A program made the position numbers and the translations under genes. A DNA stretch of 64,000 nt from Cephalotus follicularis (taxonomy: Eukaryota > Streptophyta > Magnoliopsida > Oxalidales > Cephalotaceae), in NCBI GenBank assembly GCA_001972305.1, contig BDDD01001801.1, positions 156,923 through 220,922 of the forward strand. The letters run 5' to 3'. This document shows positions 33,602 through 45,338 of this stretch, one piece after another; the first letter of the stretch is position 1, and the number at the start of each line of letters is the position of its first letter. Under the pieces are notes generated by a model. That model was not told the origin of the DNA. It ran no database searches and saw only the letters and a list, made by a program, of their open reading frames with translations.

Positions 33602-34558
33602 GGAGGTTTTCCCTACTTCATCACCTTTACTGATGATTTATCACGGTTTGGGTATGTGTTTTTGATGAGACACAAGTCTGAATCTTTTGAGAGATTTAAA
33701 GAATTCAGACAAGAAGTAGAGAAACAGACGGGGAAGCCCATCAAAATACTTCGGAGTGACCGAGGGGGCGAGTACCTATCTGCTGAATTCCTGGGTTATC
33801 TGAAAGATAACGGAATTCTCTCCCAATGGACACCTCCAGGAACACCACAGCATAATGGTGTATCCGAACGGAGGAATAGGACCTTGATGAATATGGTCCG
33901 GTCCATGATGTCTTTTGCTGATCTTCCTATTTCATTCTGGGGTTATGCACTGCAGTCGGCAGCGCACATCCTAAACCGGATTCCTTCAAAATCCGTCCCC
34001 TCCACACCTTTTGGGGTTTATAAAGGGAGGAAACCCAGCCTAAGCCATTTGAGGGTTCGGGGCTGTCCAGCTTATGTGAGAAGACATGAGCCTTCTAAGC
34101 TGGAGGCACGAGGGGATCGCTGCCGGTTTGTGGGGTATCCTAAAGAGTCGAGAGGACACTATTTTTACCATCCTAGCGAACAAAAGATTTTCGTTTCGCA
34201 GAATCCTAAATTCCTAGAGAAGGAATACCTACTTGCAGGGAGCAGTGGGAGCATGGTGGATCTAAGAGAGTTACCACCTGGTGAAAGCCCACAGGACGAT
34301 GAGGAACTAGAGGTAGAGCCCTCTAGAGACACAGTTGGGGATAGATCCCAACCTGAGATAGAATCTCAATTAGGCGCTCCTCAAGTGAGGAGATCTGGTT
34401 TTCTCGTGGATGGCACTGATGAACCCAATGACATCGATGATGTTGAGCCTATCAGCTACGAGGAAGCAGTGAGGAGCACTGATTCCAAGGCATGGTTAGG
34501 CCATGAAATCCGAGATGGACTCCATGTACGTCAACCAAGTATGGAACTTGGTAGATGA
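33602..34558 (+). pseudogene. Cop-E integrase core
   Basis: It continues the same frame with GGFPYFITFTDDLSRFGYVF. The second catalytic Asp is in SDRGGEY (33758-33760) and the Glu in SERRNRT (33866-33868), 35 residues apart, the exact D35E spacing of copia integrases. The ILNRIPSKSVPSTPFGVYKGRKPSLSHLR and GCPAYVRRHEPSKLEARGDRCRFVGYP blocks follow. A 2-bp loss near 34497 shifts the frame before RT, so the final residues to 34558 are out of frame. A stretch of about ten residues present in Cop-F after RRSG is missing here. Confidence 0.88.
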
Positions 34559-35699
34559 ACCTGAAGGGGTAAACCCTATTGGTTACAAATGGATCTTCAA
34601 GAGGAAGATAGGCGTTGATGGTAAGATAGAGACTTATAAAGCGCGATTGGTTGCGAAAGGGTATAGACAACGACATGGGATAGACTATACCGAAACTTTC
34701 TCACCCGTCGCTATGCTTAAGTCCATCCGGATACTGCTTGCTATAGCCGCTCATTATGATTATGAGATATGGCAAATGGATGTCAAGACAACCTTCTTGA
34801 ATGGCTATCTTGAAGAGGACATTTATATGTCCCAACCTGAGGGGTTTACATCCAAGGAGCATCCGCAGAGAGTGTGCAAGCTCCAAAGGTCTATCTATGG
34901 ACTTAAGCAAGCATCCCGTAGCTGGAACATCCATTTTGACGAGGGCATTAAAACATTTGGCTTCATCAAAAACGTTGATGAGCCTTGTGTCTACCGGAAA
35001 CGGGGTGACTCAGGAATCACTTTCTTGGTACTTTATGTGGATGACATACTACTCATAGGGAATGATGTAGGTATGTTACAATCCACTAAAGTATGGTTAT
35101 CCAAGAACTTCTCCATGAAGGATTTGGGAGAAGCATCCTATGTTTTGGGTATAAAGATCTATAGAGATAGACCTAATAGGTTGCTTGGACTCTCCCAAAG
35201 CCAGTACATCAGCAGAGTGCTGAAACGGTATGGACTTGAGAATTCCAAACGTGGCTTATTGCCGATTGGCCAAGGAATTCACCTCTCCAAGAGGATGTCT
35301 CCACAGACGTCGGAGGAGAGGACTCGCATGAGTAGGCAGCCATATGCTTTGGCTATGGGCTCCATCATGTATGCCATGCTTTGTACTAGGCCTGATGTCG
35401 CCTATGCCTTAGGGATGGCTAGTCGATTTCAGTCCGATCCCGGTGAGAAGCATTGGGAAATTGTCAAGGGGATTTTAAAGTACCTGAGGAGGACTCAAGA
35501 TACTTTCTTGACATATGGAGGAGATAGTGAGTTGAGACTTGAGGGTTATACAGACTCTAGTTTCAACAGTGATCCGGATGATCAGAAGTCTGTTTCAGGA
35601 TTCGTATTCGTCTTGAACGGAGGTGCTGTGAGCTGGCGGAGTTCAAAGCAGGAAACTACTACGGACTCTACCACAGAGGCAGAATATGTTGCAGCCTGA
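34503..35699 (+). pseudogene. Cop-E reverse transcriptase and RNase H start
   Basis: Copia-type RT (RVT_2): KWIFKRKIGVDGKIETYKARLVAKGY, YTETFSPVAMLKSIRILLAIAAH, QMDVKTTFLNGYLEEDIYMSQPEGF, catalytic YVDD (35034-35045). Then LSKNFSMKDLGEASYVLGIKI, MYAMLCTRPDVAYALG and the RNase H start GYTDSSFNSDPDDQKSVSGFVF with SSKQETTTDSTTEAEYVAA. TGA at 35697-35699 interrupts within RNase H. About 398 residues are open. Confidence 0.91.
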
Positions 35700-36044
35700 G
35701 ATGCCGCAAAGGAAGCTGTTTGGATGCGAAAGTTCATTGCTGAACTCGATGTGGTTCCATCCATCGCACGTCCAGTTGTGGTGTACTGTGACAACGATGG
35801 GGCCGTTGCACAGGCCAAGGAGCCTAGGTCTCACCACCGCTCCAAGCATATACAGCGGCGGTATCACTTGATCAGAGAGATCATCAACAGAGGAGACGTC
35901 ACCCTAGAGAGAGTTGCTTCTGAGGCAAATTTAGCAGACGTACTAACTAAGGCCATGAACAGCACAGTACTCGAGCGGCATCGCAGTGCTATGGGTTTAG
36001 GCTATAGATCATCGTGGCTTGAGGGCCAAGTGGTAGATTGTTAG
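35700..36044 (+). pseudogene. Cop-E RNase H end
   Basis: Same frame after the stop: DAAKEAVWMRKFIAELD, VVVYCDNDGAVAQAKEPRSHHRSKHIQRRYHLIREI, LADVLTKAMN, with the stop at 36042-36044 inside the first bases of the 3' LTR. Matches the usual end of copia pol. Confidence 0.88.
36026..36038 (+). promoter_or_regulatory. Cop-E polypurine tract region
   Basis: The stretch ggccaagtggtagat abuts the LTR start. The same position in Cop-F reads ggaccaagtgggagat. Short and weak as a purine tract, identified mainly by position. Confidence 0.5.
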
Positions 36045-38532
36045 ATTTGGGTGTCCCTGCATGCCACGAGGGGTGGCTGTATGCAAATGTATAGACACTC
36101 TTTATGTAAACATTCTTAATTCCATTATTTATTTAAGTGCAATTTTTATTTTAAGTGGCATTTTTGTTATATGTATTATCCCAAACCATAATACTGGATC
36201 AATTAATCACCATGTTAATTGAATACACATATAACGCCCTGTCGACAAAGGGTTGGATCTCATGTCTAGGGAGGCTATGAGAATGAGATCCTTAATCCCT
36301 TCTGACAAAAAGTTCCATGTCATAGGTTCACTCTCTTGGGGCAATTGATGAACCGTAAAGACTTGTCGTGTTATGCTTGCTCCCGATGTTGGGGAGGATG
36401 GATCATCTCATTGCCATTTGGGTTTACCCTAAAGCTGATGAGGGGTGCATGCGCAGAGGCATGACACTGAACCGACCCACCATAGGATTCCTATTTGGAA
36501 TGCTCGTACCTTTGTCAATAGGATTCCTATAGTGTCGGTAGTGTATAGTCGGAGGCGACTAGTAGATCATACGTGATTTACGTTGTACCCTTAGACCTGA
36601 GCGGCTGGCATGCATTATGTAGTAACTGCTTGGCTTTGGTTTCCGCCTTCCCCAGCACAGCCACGTGCTGGCAAAAGGGTTGTCTCTGGGCCTTGTAGAA
36701 GTTGCATTGAGATGTATGTGCGAGTGCGCGATATGGGATCGTCACACCCGTACTGAGGGGTGACTAGCTCTATAGCATTTATGTCCGTTGAGACTTAAAT
36801 CCTGGCCAGGTGAAGGCAGACTAGAATAAGAGTTTCCTGGGATGTCTGCCGATAGTCTCAGTGCATTCATAAATATTATAGCTATCGCGGTATTACCTGG
36901 GGTGACATTAATCCAAACCCTAGTCCGCGATCGGAGCCAAGGATGATGACGGTTACATGACACATACACTGATGACTGTGAAGAGAGTACAGGTTATTTG
37001 GCTAATGTATGATAGACGTGGTACTGTTTTTCCACAGATCCGGGGGTGATTGGAGATCACACTGGGCCATCAAGGTAGTCGAATGGCTATTGGGGTGGTC
37101 GTACCGGAACCATGGGATATTCTGGGAAATATATCATTCTACCGGAATCCAACCTGGCTTTCGGGTCCCGCCTGATTTTTGGAATCAGTTGATATGTGAA
37201 GGGACACATATCATTTAGTGAGAGGATGGCATCTAGAGAGATTTTACTTGGCCTAGGAATATTTATTTTGCTTGACTTTATCATTTCTAATGATGTAAGT
37301 TCGAGCTACACCATAAACAGTATATTCCGGGATAAGGGGTAATTTTGTCATTTATGAATTATTGCGTAATTCGTGGAGAGAGAGACCATTTGGGCCTAAC
37401 CATAGCCTAGGGTGGCATGTTAATGGGCCGGCCCAAAATGGTGTCAAAATGTTAGTTAATATGTGACTAGATAGTTACATGTTAATTGGATGATAACTAG
37501 TTAGTTTGTTGACTAGTTATTTATGTCAACTTCTAATTACCACATGGGTTAATTAACTTGGCCTTAAATCATCCATATGGCCGACCATGTGAAGAAAGAA
37601 AGAAGAGAAATGTGTGTGCATGTTCCTAGCTTCCTATTGGTTAAAAGGAATGTGATAATGAGATATTTATATGTTACTTGGAGGGCAAGTAATTACAAGA
37701 TAAAATAAGATAAGTTACTTTGTCTTATTGGACAAGACTTGTTCTTCTACTCCTTCTTTTCTTTTTGGCCGAATCTCTCTCTCTTCTTTCTCATCTCCAT
37801 TGTCACTTTTCTTAGAGCTTCAATTCATGGAGATTTAGAGTTCCATAGCTCAAAGACAAAGAAGCAAAATTACTTATCTCTTCACCCTCCATAAATCATA
37901 TTAGGTGGAGATTGTCAAATAATCTTTACCTAGTGTGAACTAGTTTTAGGAACTTTAAGGCAGCCACTTTGCCTTCATTAAAGCTTCAAGACATCACTAA
38001 GGAAGGAGATTTTGTGAAGAAAGAAAGCTTGGAAACCATCTTGAAGGACACACCAAATTTGGAGTGAAGGAGTTAAAGACTTTTTGTATGTAATTCTTAC
38101 TTCTCCTTTATTCTATTTATTTTGTGGTGTGTGGGTTGGATGCAATGGCTTTGCCAAGCCATTGTCCTGGTATTCTAGGCTTTATATATGTGTTTTAAAT
38201 GCAGGTTAAATGATTTCTAAAACCATTAGGGTATGGTTTTAAGGTTTGGATACTATGGTGAATCAATTAAGGTTTATATGCACTTTGATTAATTTTGTAA
38301 TGTGACAATTCCATAGGATTAGAGTATCCTATCCAAATCCGAATCTTGCATGCTTAGAAACCTGCAAAGGCTTCATTTAAATGTCCAATTAGAGATCCTG
38401 GGATGAAATTGGGGCATTTATGGGCATTGGTCAAGGGTGGTTTCTTCACCGGAACATAAATTTTAAAATTGAGCACCCATAACCCTAATGTCCTGAATGT
38501 TTTTTCTTCTGCTGCTTTCCCAATTTCCAACA
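36039..38532 (+). repeat. Cop-E 3' LTR (2,494 bp)
   Basis: Runs from tgttagatttggg to ccaaca. The last 393 bp (38140-38532) have no partner in the 5' LTR but align in part with the end of the Cop-F LTR (for example the taaccctaatgtcc region). Only an isolated GTCGAC occurs here, not an array. Confidence 0.9.
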
Positions 38533-38537
38533 ATTTA

Positions 38538-38670
38538 TGTTGTCTTACGCATGCATATGGCGTTTTAAAGTTTTACATTTTTATAGCCTTTCCAGGGATA
38601 GTAAGGATGTTATGGTTGGACCTGCCATGTGTCGAGCCTTGCGGGCAACCTTGGGGTTCAGGGCGTGACA
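38538..38670 (+). repeat. Gyp-A 3' LTR, segment 3 and terminus
   Basis: Resumes tgttgtcttacgc after Cop-E and matches window positions 575-707, ending gggcgtgaca. The right flank begins ccagg. Confidence 0.88.
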
Positions 38671-39504
38671 CCAGGTGATCACATTGGCCCACGTGATTAC
38701 TTATAGCTTAAGTCCTAAGTTAGGCTACTTTTAGGGTGCATGAGATGGATGTTTTTCTTTTGCAAACAATCCAAACATGTCCATGCATGTTCAGTAGTCC
38801 AAATGGATTGGAAGATTAAAATTAATCTAAAACAGCTTTGGTAATTTAATAAAATTGATGAGACCAAATCCCTCAAACTTGCAAATAATATGTCCATAAG
38901 CGGTGGGTCATATGGCTGCCATGTCGTTGGCCTTCCAGAATCATCGTTGAATGGTGTGGATATATTGGGATGACACCAGCCAAAGTTGAGGTCCCCCGTA
39001 TAACCATTTCTATTTAATTTCAGTGTGAGGTACAGTGGAAGGAAATGATCATGTTTTGATACTCTGACAGGCCAAATCATGTGGGTGTCAAAACGGATCT
39101 ATTTCTTTGAGGATTATGGGTTTGACTTATACCGGGATCTTATGGTAACCCTCATGCCAAAGCAGATACCATATGGGCTGGGAGGCAGAATCTTGCATTG
39201 CATCTTACATTTGGGGCGCGAGGTCCTAATGTAAATTGGTATTCATACATACCTATTTAGGTATTATGGTTTGCACGACCAAAGTCGGGACTATAGTATG
39301 ATAAATAGATTCTGATCCCCAGTAGGAAGCGAGAGACTTCCCGAATTCCACACGGGGGTGTGGGATACGATTAGAATAGTGGGAAGAGTCATAATTACAA
39401 AAGATCGTGTATTATTGTAATAATATAAATGGAAAGATTTGCTAATTAAACTCTCTTTTGTTTCCTCTTTTATAGGTTGCTAGTTATCACTATATTATGC
39501 TATC
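38671..39504 (+). other. Flank of Gyp-A and leader of Cop-F
   Basis: From 38931 to 39504 this matches the Cop-E leader (31457-32029), including tcatcgttgaatggtgtgg and the cagtgtgaggt region. The first 260 bp (38671-38930) match nothing else in the window and may be Cop-F leader or LTR, or older host DNA. No primer-binding site or gene is seen. Confidence 0.6.
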
Positions 39505-40173
39505 ATGTCAGTTGGCATAATAGTATCGCATGTTTTGGAAACAAAAAAGCTCGCGGGTCCTAATTTCTTGGTTTGGTAGTGCAACCTGCACTTAGCACTC
39601 ATGAGCATGAAGCTTGCTCAGGTCATGATTAAGAGCCCCCCTATACTGGGATCCAACCCATCGGAAGAGCAAAAGGCCAAGAGGGCCAAATGGTTAGATG
39701 AGGAAGTGCAAGCTCGTTGCCTAGAAATTTCAGGTATGGTCTGAAAATGTCAAAGACAGCACGAGAAGCTTGATACCCTAGGAGCCATACTTCTCCATCT
39801 TCATGAGTTGTATGGCTCCCGGTCGAGGACCGAGCTGTTTAACTTGTCCCGTCAACTCTTCTGTACGAAGATGGCTGAGGGATCTTTAGTCCATTCCCTT
39901 GGATTGAAGATGATTGATCGTATTGAGCAGCTGACTCAACTAGATCTCACCATGGACAATGATTTCTACATTGACCTTGTGTTTTCATCTCTCCCTCGAC
40001 CATACTCCCTGTTCATCACAAATTTCCACATGAATAAGGTGGATACTATGCTACATGAACTTGTGAAAATGCTTTGTATGGCCGAAGCCGACATGGATCA
40101 CTGGAGGTCCAAGTTGAATATGATGTTTCTTCCTTCTACTTCTTCCCAGACAGCTCCAAGAGGGGGCGGATAG
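39505..40173 (+). pseudogene. gag: Cop-F gag
   Basis: ATG at 39505 begins MSVGIIVSHVLETKKLAGPNF, matching the Cop-E gag start. A TAG lies in place of a Trp near 39577 and a TGA near 39742. The best open part is 39808-40173 with SRTELFNLSRQLFCTKM and SSLPRPYSLFITNFHMNKVD. TAG at 40171-40173 ends it. Confidence 0.82.
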
Positions 40174-40203
40174 AGAGGATCTACGTCCAAGGTCAAGGCA
40201 CCC

Positions 40204-40977
40204 ATGAAAGCTAAAGGGAAGAAGAAGAAAGGGAAAAAATCAGTTGTGTCAGCAGGGCCAACTGTTGGGGGATCTATCCTTGATACGATCCGACAGCTTC
40301 AGGATGATGACTGTTGCTTTTATTGTGGAAAGCATGAACATTGGAGATCACAGTGTAGTGAGTTCCAAAAATCCAAGTCAGGAGGTGCCTCAGGGTCACG
40401 TACTTTCATGATTGAGCTTTTTCTAGATACAAATGTTAGTTCAACTTGGGTTTTTGATTCAAGTTGTGGAACTAATATTTGTAACTCTTTGCAGGGGCTA
40501 AGAGGCACTAGACAGCTAAGAGAGGCTGAAGCTTTGGACTTGCACTTAGCTGATGGATCTAGGATTCACACCATGGCAATAGTTGTTTTTAAATTGTTTT
40601 TATGTAATGGCCAAGTAATTAAACTTAATCCTTGTTATTTTATCAAGAACCTTGCAAGAAACGTTATTTCGGTTTCATATTTGTATAAGATGAGCATGGA
40701 GCTCACTTTTTCTGCTTATGGCTGTAGACTTATACATAACAATGTTCTTTTATGTGATGTACACATTGACAATGGGATCTATGTTTTAAATACAAATGAA
40801 CAAATGGCTTTAAAAATTCAAACTGGAACAAGCACTAAAAGGAAAAGAGAGATATGTGATATAAACCCTTCATACATATGGCATTGCAGATTAGGTCATC
40901 CTAGCGAGGCTAGACTAACATGTACGGTTAAGGATGGTCTTTTAGACATCCAGGACGTGGAGTCCTTTCCTACCTGA
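40204..40977 (+). pseudogene. Cop-F zinc knuckle, protease and pre-integrase
   Basis: Lys-rich start, then the CCHC knuckle CFYCGKHEHWRSQC (40315-40356). The protease active site reads DSSCGTN, with the catalytic-triad Gly changed to Ser. GAG-pre-integrase YIWHCRLGHPSEARL follows, and TGA at 40975-40977 falls before the Cys-X2-Cys of the integrase zinc region. Confidence 0.85.
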
Positions 40978-41609
40978 GAGACATGTTTTATTGGTAAGAT
41001 GACCAAATCTCCATTCTCCGGGGTACGAGAAAGAGCAGTGGACATTCTGGGACTTGTCCATACCGACGTCTATGGACCTATGTCGGTCAATGCTAGCGAA
41101 GGTTTTCCCACTGATGACTTGTCATGGTATGGGTATGTCTTTCATCAGAAACACGAATTTGAAGCCTTTGAGAGGTTCAAAGAGTTCATACTAGAAGTAG
41201 AAAACCAAATGGGTAAACCCATTAAGATCCTCTGATCGAATCGAGGTGGAGAATACATATCTACTGAATTCTAGGGTTATCTTCGGGATAACAGAATTCT
41301 CTCTCAATGGACACCTCCTGGAACACCACAGCATAATGGTGTTTCTGAGCGAAGGAATCTGACCTTGATGAATATGCTCTGGTCGATGATGTCTTTCGCG
41401 GATCTTCCTATATCATTATGGGGTTATGCACTGCACACGGCGGTGTACATCCTAAACCAGATTCCTTGAAAATCCGTCCCCTCCACTCCTTACGAGGTCT
41501 ATACAGGGAGGAAACCAGCCTAAACCATTTAGGGGTTTGGGGCTATCCAGCTTATGTCAGGAGGTAGGAGCCTTTTAAGCTGGAGGCACGAGCAGATTGC
41601 TGCTAGTTT
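40978..41609 (+). pseudogene. Cop-F integrase, heavily broken
   Basis: CFIGKMTKSPF and LGLVHTDVYGPM are readable. The second catalytic Asp is replaced (SNRGGEY, with TGA at 41233-41235 just before it). The Glu block reads VSERRNLT (about 41340). Stops near 41272, 41468, 41520 and 41530 and a frame change before 41610 follow. A short deletion removes the YFITFT stretch seen in Cop-E. Confidence 0.8.
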
Positions 41610-42302
41610 GTGGGGTATCCTAAGGAAACAAAAGGATACTTCTTTTACCATCCCAGCGATCAAAAGGTATTTGTTTCGCATACTACAAAATTCCTAGAGA
41701 AGGAATACCTACTTGCAGGGAGCTGTGGGAGCACGGTGGAACTGAAAGTGTTATCACCTGGTGAAAGCCCACATGATGAGGAGAAATTAGAGGTTCAGCC
41801 CTCTACAGACATAGTTGGGGAAGGTTCCCAACCTGATAGTGGATCTCGGTTAGTTGCTCGTCAAGTGAGGAGATCAGGCAGAGTTTCGATTACCCCTGAG
41901 AGATATGGATTTCTCATTGAGGGCACTGACAAACTCAACAACATCGATGCTGACGAGCCTGTCAGCTACGAGGAGACAGTGAGGAGCACTGAATCAGGGG
42001 CATGGCTAGAGGCGATTAAATCTGAAATGGATTCCATGGGCGCCAACCAAGTATGGAACTTGGTTGATGAACTAGAGGGTATTAACCCTATTATTTACAA
42101 ATGGATCTTCAAGAGAAAGATTGGCTCTAATGGTAAGATAGAGACTTACAAAGCGCCGAAGGATATAGGAAAAGACACGGAGTCGACTATGCTGAAACTT
42201 TCTCACCAGTCGTTATGCTTAAGTCCATCCGGATACTGCTTGCTATTGCCACCCATTACGATTATGAGATATGGCAAATGGATGTCGAGACAGGCTTCTT
42301 AA
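41610..42302 (+). pseudogene. Cop-F integrase end and start of RT
   Basis: MGYPKETKGYFFYHPSDQKVF, the acidic linker, RRSGRVSITPERYGFLIEGTD, then RT start QVWNLVDELEGINPIIYKWIFKRKIGSNGKIETYKA. The frame is lost near 42155, within the KARLVAKGY block, so residues after that are out of frame. Confidence 0.82.
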
Positions 42303-42979
42303 ATGGCTATCTTGAAAAGGACATTTATATGTCCCAACTCACGGGGTTTGCATTCAAGGAGTATCCACAGAGAGTGTGTAAGCTCCAAATGTCTATCTAT
42401 GGCCTTAAGCAAACATCCCGTAGTTGGAACATCCGTTTTGATGAGACCGTTAAGACTTTCGGTTTCATGAAAAACATGGATGAGCCTTGTGTCTACCAGA
42501 AACAGGATGGCCCAAACATCACTTTCTTGGTACTATACATGGATGACATACTAATCATAGGGAATGATGTGGATATGTTACAATCTGTTAAAGTATGGTT
42601 GTCCAAGAACTTTTCCATGAAGGATTTGGGAGAGGCTTCCTATATATTGGGTATAAATATCTATAGAGATAGATCTAATAGGTTGATGGGACTCTCCCAA
42701 AGCCAGTACATCAGCAAGGTGCTAAAACGGTATGGCCTTGAGATTTCCAAGCGGGGCCTTCTTCCGATTAGCAAGGGAATTCACCTCTCCAAGAGGATGT
42801 CCCCACAGACAAATGAGGAGAGGCTCGCAAGAGTAGGCAACCATATGCTTCAACTGTTGTCTCCATCATGTATGCCATGCTATGTACTAGACCTGATGTC
42901 GCCTATGCCTTGTGTAGGGCTAGTCGATTTCAGTCTGATCCTGGTGAGAAACATTGGGAAGCAGTCAAGGGGGTTCTAA
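42215..42979 (+). pseudogene. Cop-F reverse transcriptase core
   Basis: LKSIRILLAIATHYDYEIWQMDVETGFLNGYLEKDIYMSQ, QRVCKLQMSIYGLKQTSRSWN, catalytic YMDD (42536-42547; Cop-E has YVDD), LSKNFSMKDLGEASYILGINIYRD. A frameshift near 42825-42870 breaks the link to RNase H. Confidence 0.86.
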
Positions 42980-43470
42980 AATACCTGAGAAGGACTCAGG
43001 ATACCTTCTTGGTCAATGGAGGAGATAGTGAGTTGAGATTAGAGGGCTATACAGACACTAGTTTCAACAGTGATATGGATGATCACAAGTCTGTATCGGG
43101 ATATGTTTTTGTCTTGCACGAAGGTGCTGTGAGATGGAGGAGTTCAAAGCAAGAAACTACTACTGCCTCCACTATGGAAGTGGAATATGTTGCAACCTTC
43201 GATGCCGCCAAGAAAGCTGTTTGGATGCGAAAGTTGATTGCTGAACTTGATGTGGTTCAAACCATTGTACGTCTACTTGTGGTGTACTATGACAACAATG
43301 GGGATATTGCACAAGCCAAAGAACCACGGTCTCATCATCGCTCCAAGCATATACAGCAACGGTATCACCTGATTAGAGAGATCATTAACAGAGAAGACAT
43401 TACCCTTGAGAGAATTTTACGGAGGCAAATTTAGCAGACTCACTGACCAAGGCCTTGAGCATCACTGTTC
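42868..43470 (+). pseudogene. Cop-F RT end and RNase H
   Basis: MYAMLCTRPDVAYALCRASRF, GYTDTSFNSDMDDHKSVSGYVF, SSKQETTTASTMEVEYVA, VVYYDNNGDIAQAKEPRSHHRSKHIQQRYHLIREI. A frame change near 43415 ends the open part at 43434. The LTKA-type end is still recognisable to about 43470. Confidence 0.85.
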
Positions 43471-44838
43471 TAGAGAGACATCGAAGTGCCATGCGCTTAG
43501 GCTATCGGTCATCATGGCAATAGGACCAAGTGGGAGATTGTTAGGTTAAGGGTGTCCCTATAGGCCACGATATGGCTCCTTGTTTGCAGATACACACTCT
43601 TGATTTATACAATTATGAATACCATTCATATTTCATGTGCATTTTCTTAAATTGGCAAGGTGGCTCATCCTAACCAACCAAAAGGAACAGAATAATTATT
43701 TATAATTAACTGTATGTCATATAGCGCCCTGTCACACCAAAAGGGTTGGATCTCATGCCAAGGAGGCTATGCGAATCAGATCCTTATTCCCTGTGACAAA
43801 TTTTCCAAGTCATAGGTTCACTTTCTTAGGCCCATTGATGAACTGCGAAGACTTGTCACATTACGCTTGCTCCCGGTTAGCAGTGGAGGATGGTTATCTC
43901 ATAGCCATTTGGGTTCCCTAAAGCTAAATGTAAGGTGTGTGCTGAGAGCATGACACTAAACTGATCCACAAATAGGAAACCTATTTGGATTGTCAATACC
44001 CAATGTCAATAGGATTCCTATGGTCTCGGTAGTGTATAGTCTATGGAGACTGGTAGGTCTATAGCCTGCGTTGTTTCCTTTGACTTGAGCGGCTGGCATG
44101 CATTGTTCAGTAACTATTTGACTTTGATTTTCGCGTTCCCCAGCACTAGCCACGTGCTGGCAAAAGGGTTGTCTTTGGGTCTTGTGGGATTTGCATTGAG
44201 ATCTATGGCCGAGTGCGCAATAGGGGATCGCCACACCCGGGCTGAGGGTGATCGGCTCTATTTATCTACGTACGTTGTAGACTTAAAAGTCCTAATCAGG
44301 CATACGTGGATTGGGAAAGAGAGGTTCCCGTGGGATGTCTACCGATAGTCTCAATGTGATCATAGATTCATAGTTATCGCAGCAATACTAGGGGTGACAT
44401 TCATCCAAACCCTAGGATGTGATTGGAGCCAAGTATGACGAGGGAAACAAGACACATATGCCGATGACTGGATGAAGCGACTGGCTATTCGGACCATGAT
44501 AGATAGAATTGGTAATACACAGATCTAGGGGGTGACAGGCACTCACACCGGGGCTGTTTTAATAGTTGGTGACTATTAGAATAGTGGTACCGGAAATCGA
44601 GATGTTCTGATAATTTATCATCATACCAGAGAACGACAGGGTTTCAGGTCCTGCCTGACTTTTAACAGGTTGACACGTGTAAGGGACACATGTCATTTAG
44701 TGAAAGGGTAAAATCAGGGAAGTTGTTGCTTTGCTAGTGAGTATTTTGTTTACTGGATAAAGGTCCATGCAATGCCACGATGAAATATTCCAAGCAGAGG
44801 GTTTGAAAACAGAAGAGAATGTCTCATCCTTGTTTTAG

Positions 44839-45113
44839 TCGTCAACGCCATGAGAAGCATGCGTTGACGCCATGTCTAGCTTCAGTCTCTGGTCATCGAT
44901 GCTATGGAGAGCATGCGTCGACACCATCTAAAATAGGGACTCAGGCGTTAACGTCATGGGTAGCATGTATTGACGCCATGTTATTCCAGTGATGTACACA
45001 TTGACGCTATGATGTTTATGCATCGACGCTTATACGGTAAGAGACTACGCGCTTGTTTCATCTTATCATTGGTGTTGACACCAAGATAGGATGAGATGCA
45101 TGGCGTTGACGCC
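44839..45113 (+). repeat. GTCGAC-type palindrome array in the Cop-F LTR
   Basis: About nine copies of tggcgttgacgcca-like palindromes and variants (ggtgttgacacc, gcatcgacgct), mostly TpG/CpA-decayed. They lie upstream of the TATA-like element. Two more copies lie at 45372-45404, downstream of it. This is a copia element, whereas the other clear arrays are in gypsy elements. Confidence 0.78.
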
Positions 45114-45224
45114 AAAAGGGCTGACACACGACATTGCACCAAGCTTGAGAGAAGTTGTGACTTTGGGGAAGTGTGCTCTATAAGCCAAAGAGTGAACTTT
45201 GAGCATTTAATGAGAAAAGTCAAA

Positions 45225-45238
45225 TAGTATAAATACTT
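45225..45238 (+). promoter_or_regulatory. TATA-like element of the Cop-F LTR
   Basis: tagtataaatac is followed about 50 bp later by a CT microsatellite, the usual arrangement of a plant LTR promoter and leader. Sequence-based inference. Confidence 0.5.
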
Positions 45239-45284
45239 TATGACAAAAGGACAAGAGGTCAAACAACTTCCATAACACACTTTC

Positions 45285-45285
45285 G

Positions 45286-45336
<51 letters not shown>
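45285..45336. repeat. CT microsatellite
   Basis: About 25 CT dinucleotides with a single interruption (tatctc), in the presumed start-site region of the Cop-F LTR. Confidence 0.9.

Positions 45337-45338
<2 letters not shown>

Larger units (their letters stand above)
29354..38532 (+). mobile_element. Cop-E: Ty1/copia element inside the Gyp-A 3' LTR
   Basis: It starts tgttagatatggg (29354) and ends tttccaaca (38532), with perfect 5-bp duplications attta at 29349-29353 and 38533-38537. The coding order is gag, protease, integrase, RT, RNase H, which defines copia. The 3' LTR is complete; the 5' LTR lacks its last part. Confidence 0.93.
1..38670 (+). mobile_element. Gyp-A: Ty3/gypsy chromovirus-type element hosting other insertions
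   Basis: The window opens inside the 5' LTR of this plus-strand element. A broken gag-PR-RT-RH-IN-chromodomain region lies at 1030-5056 and a 3' LTR starts at 5100. That LTR is split by two later insertions (7168-28748 and 29354-38532) and ends at 38670 with the same gggcgtgaca terminus as the 5' LTR at 707. Removing the two insertions rebuilds a continuous LTR of about 2.8 kb that matches the 5' LTR fragment. The C-terminal tail with its EEATWE motif is typical of Tekay/Del-type plant chromoviruses (family knowledge). The left flank is outside the window, so its target duplication cannot be checked. Confidence 0.88.
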
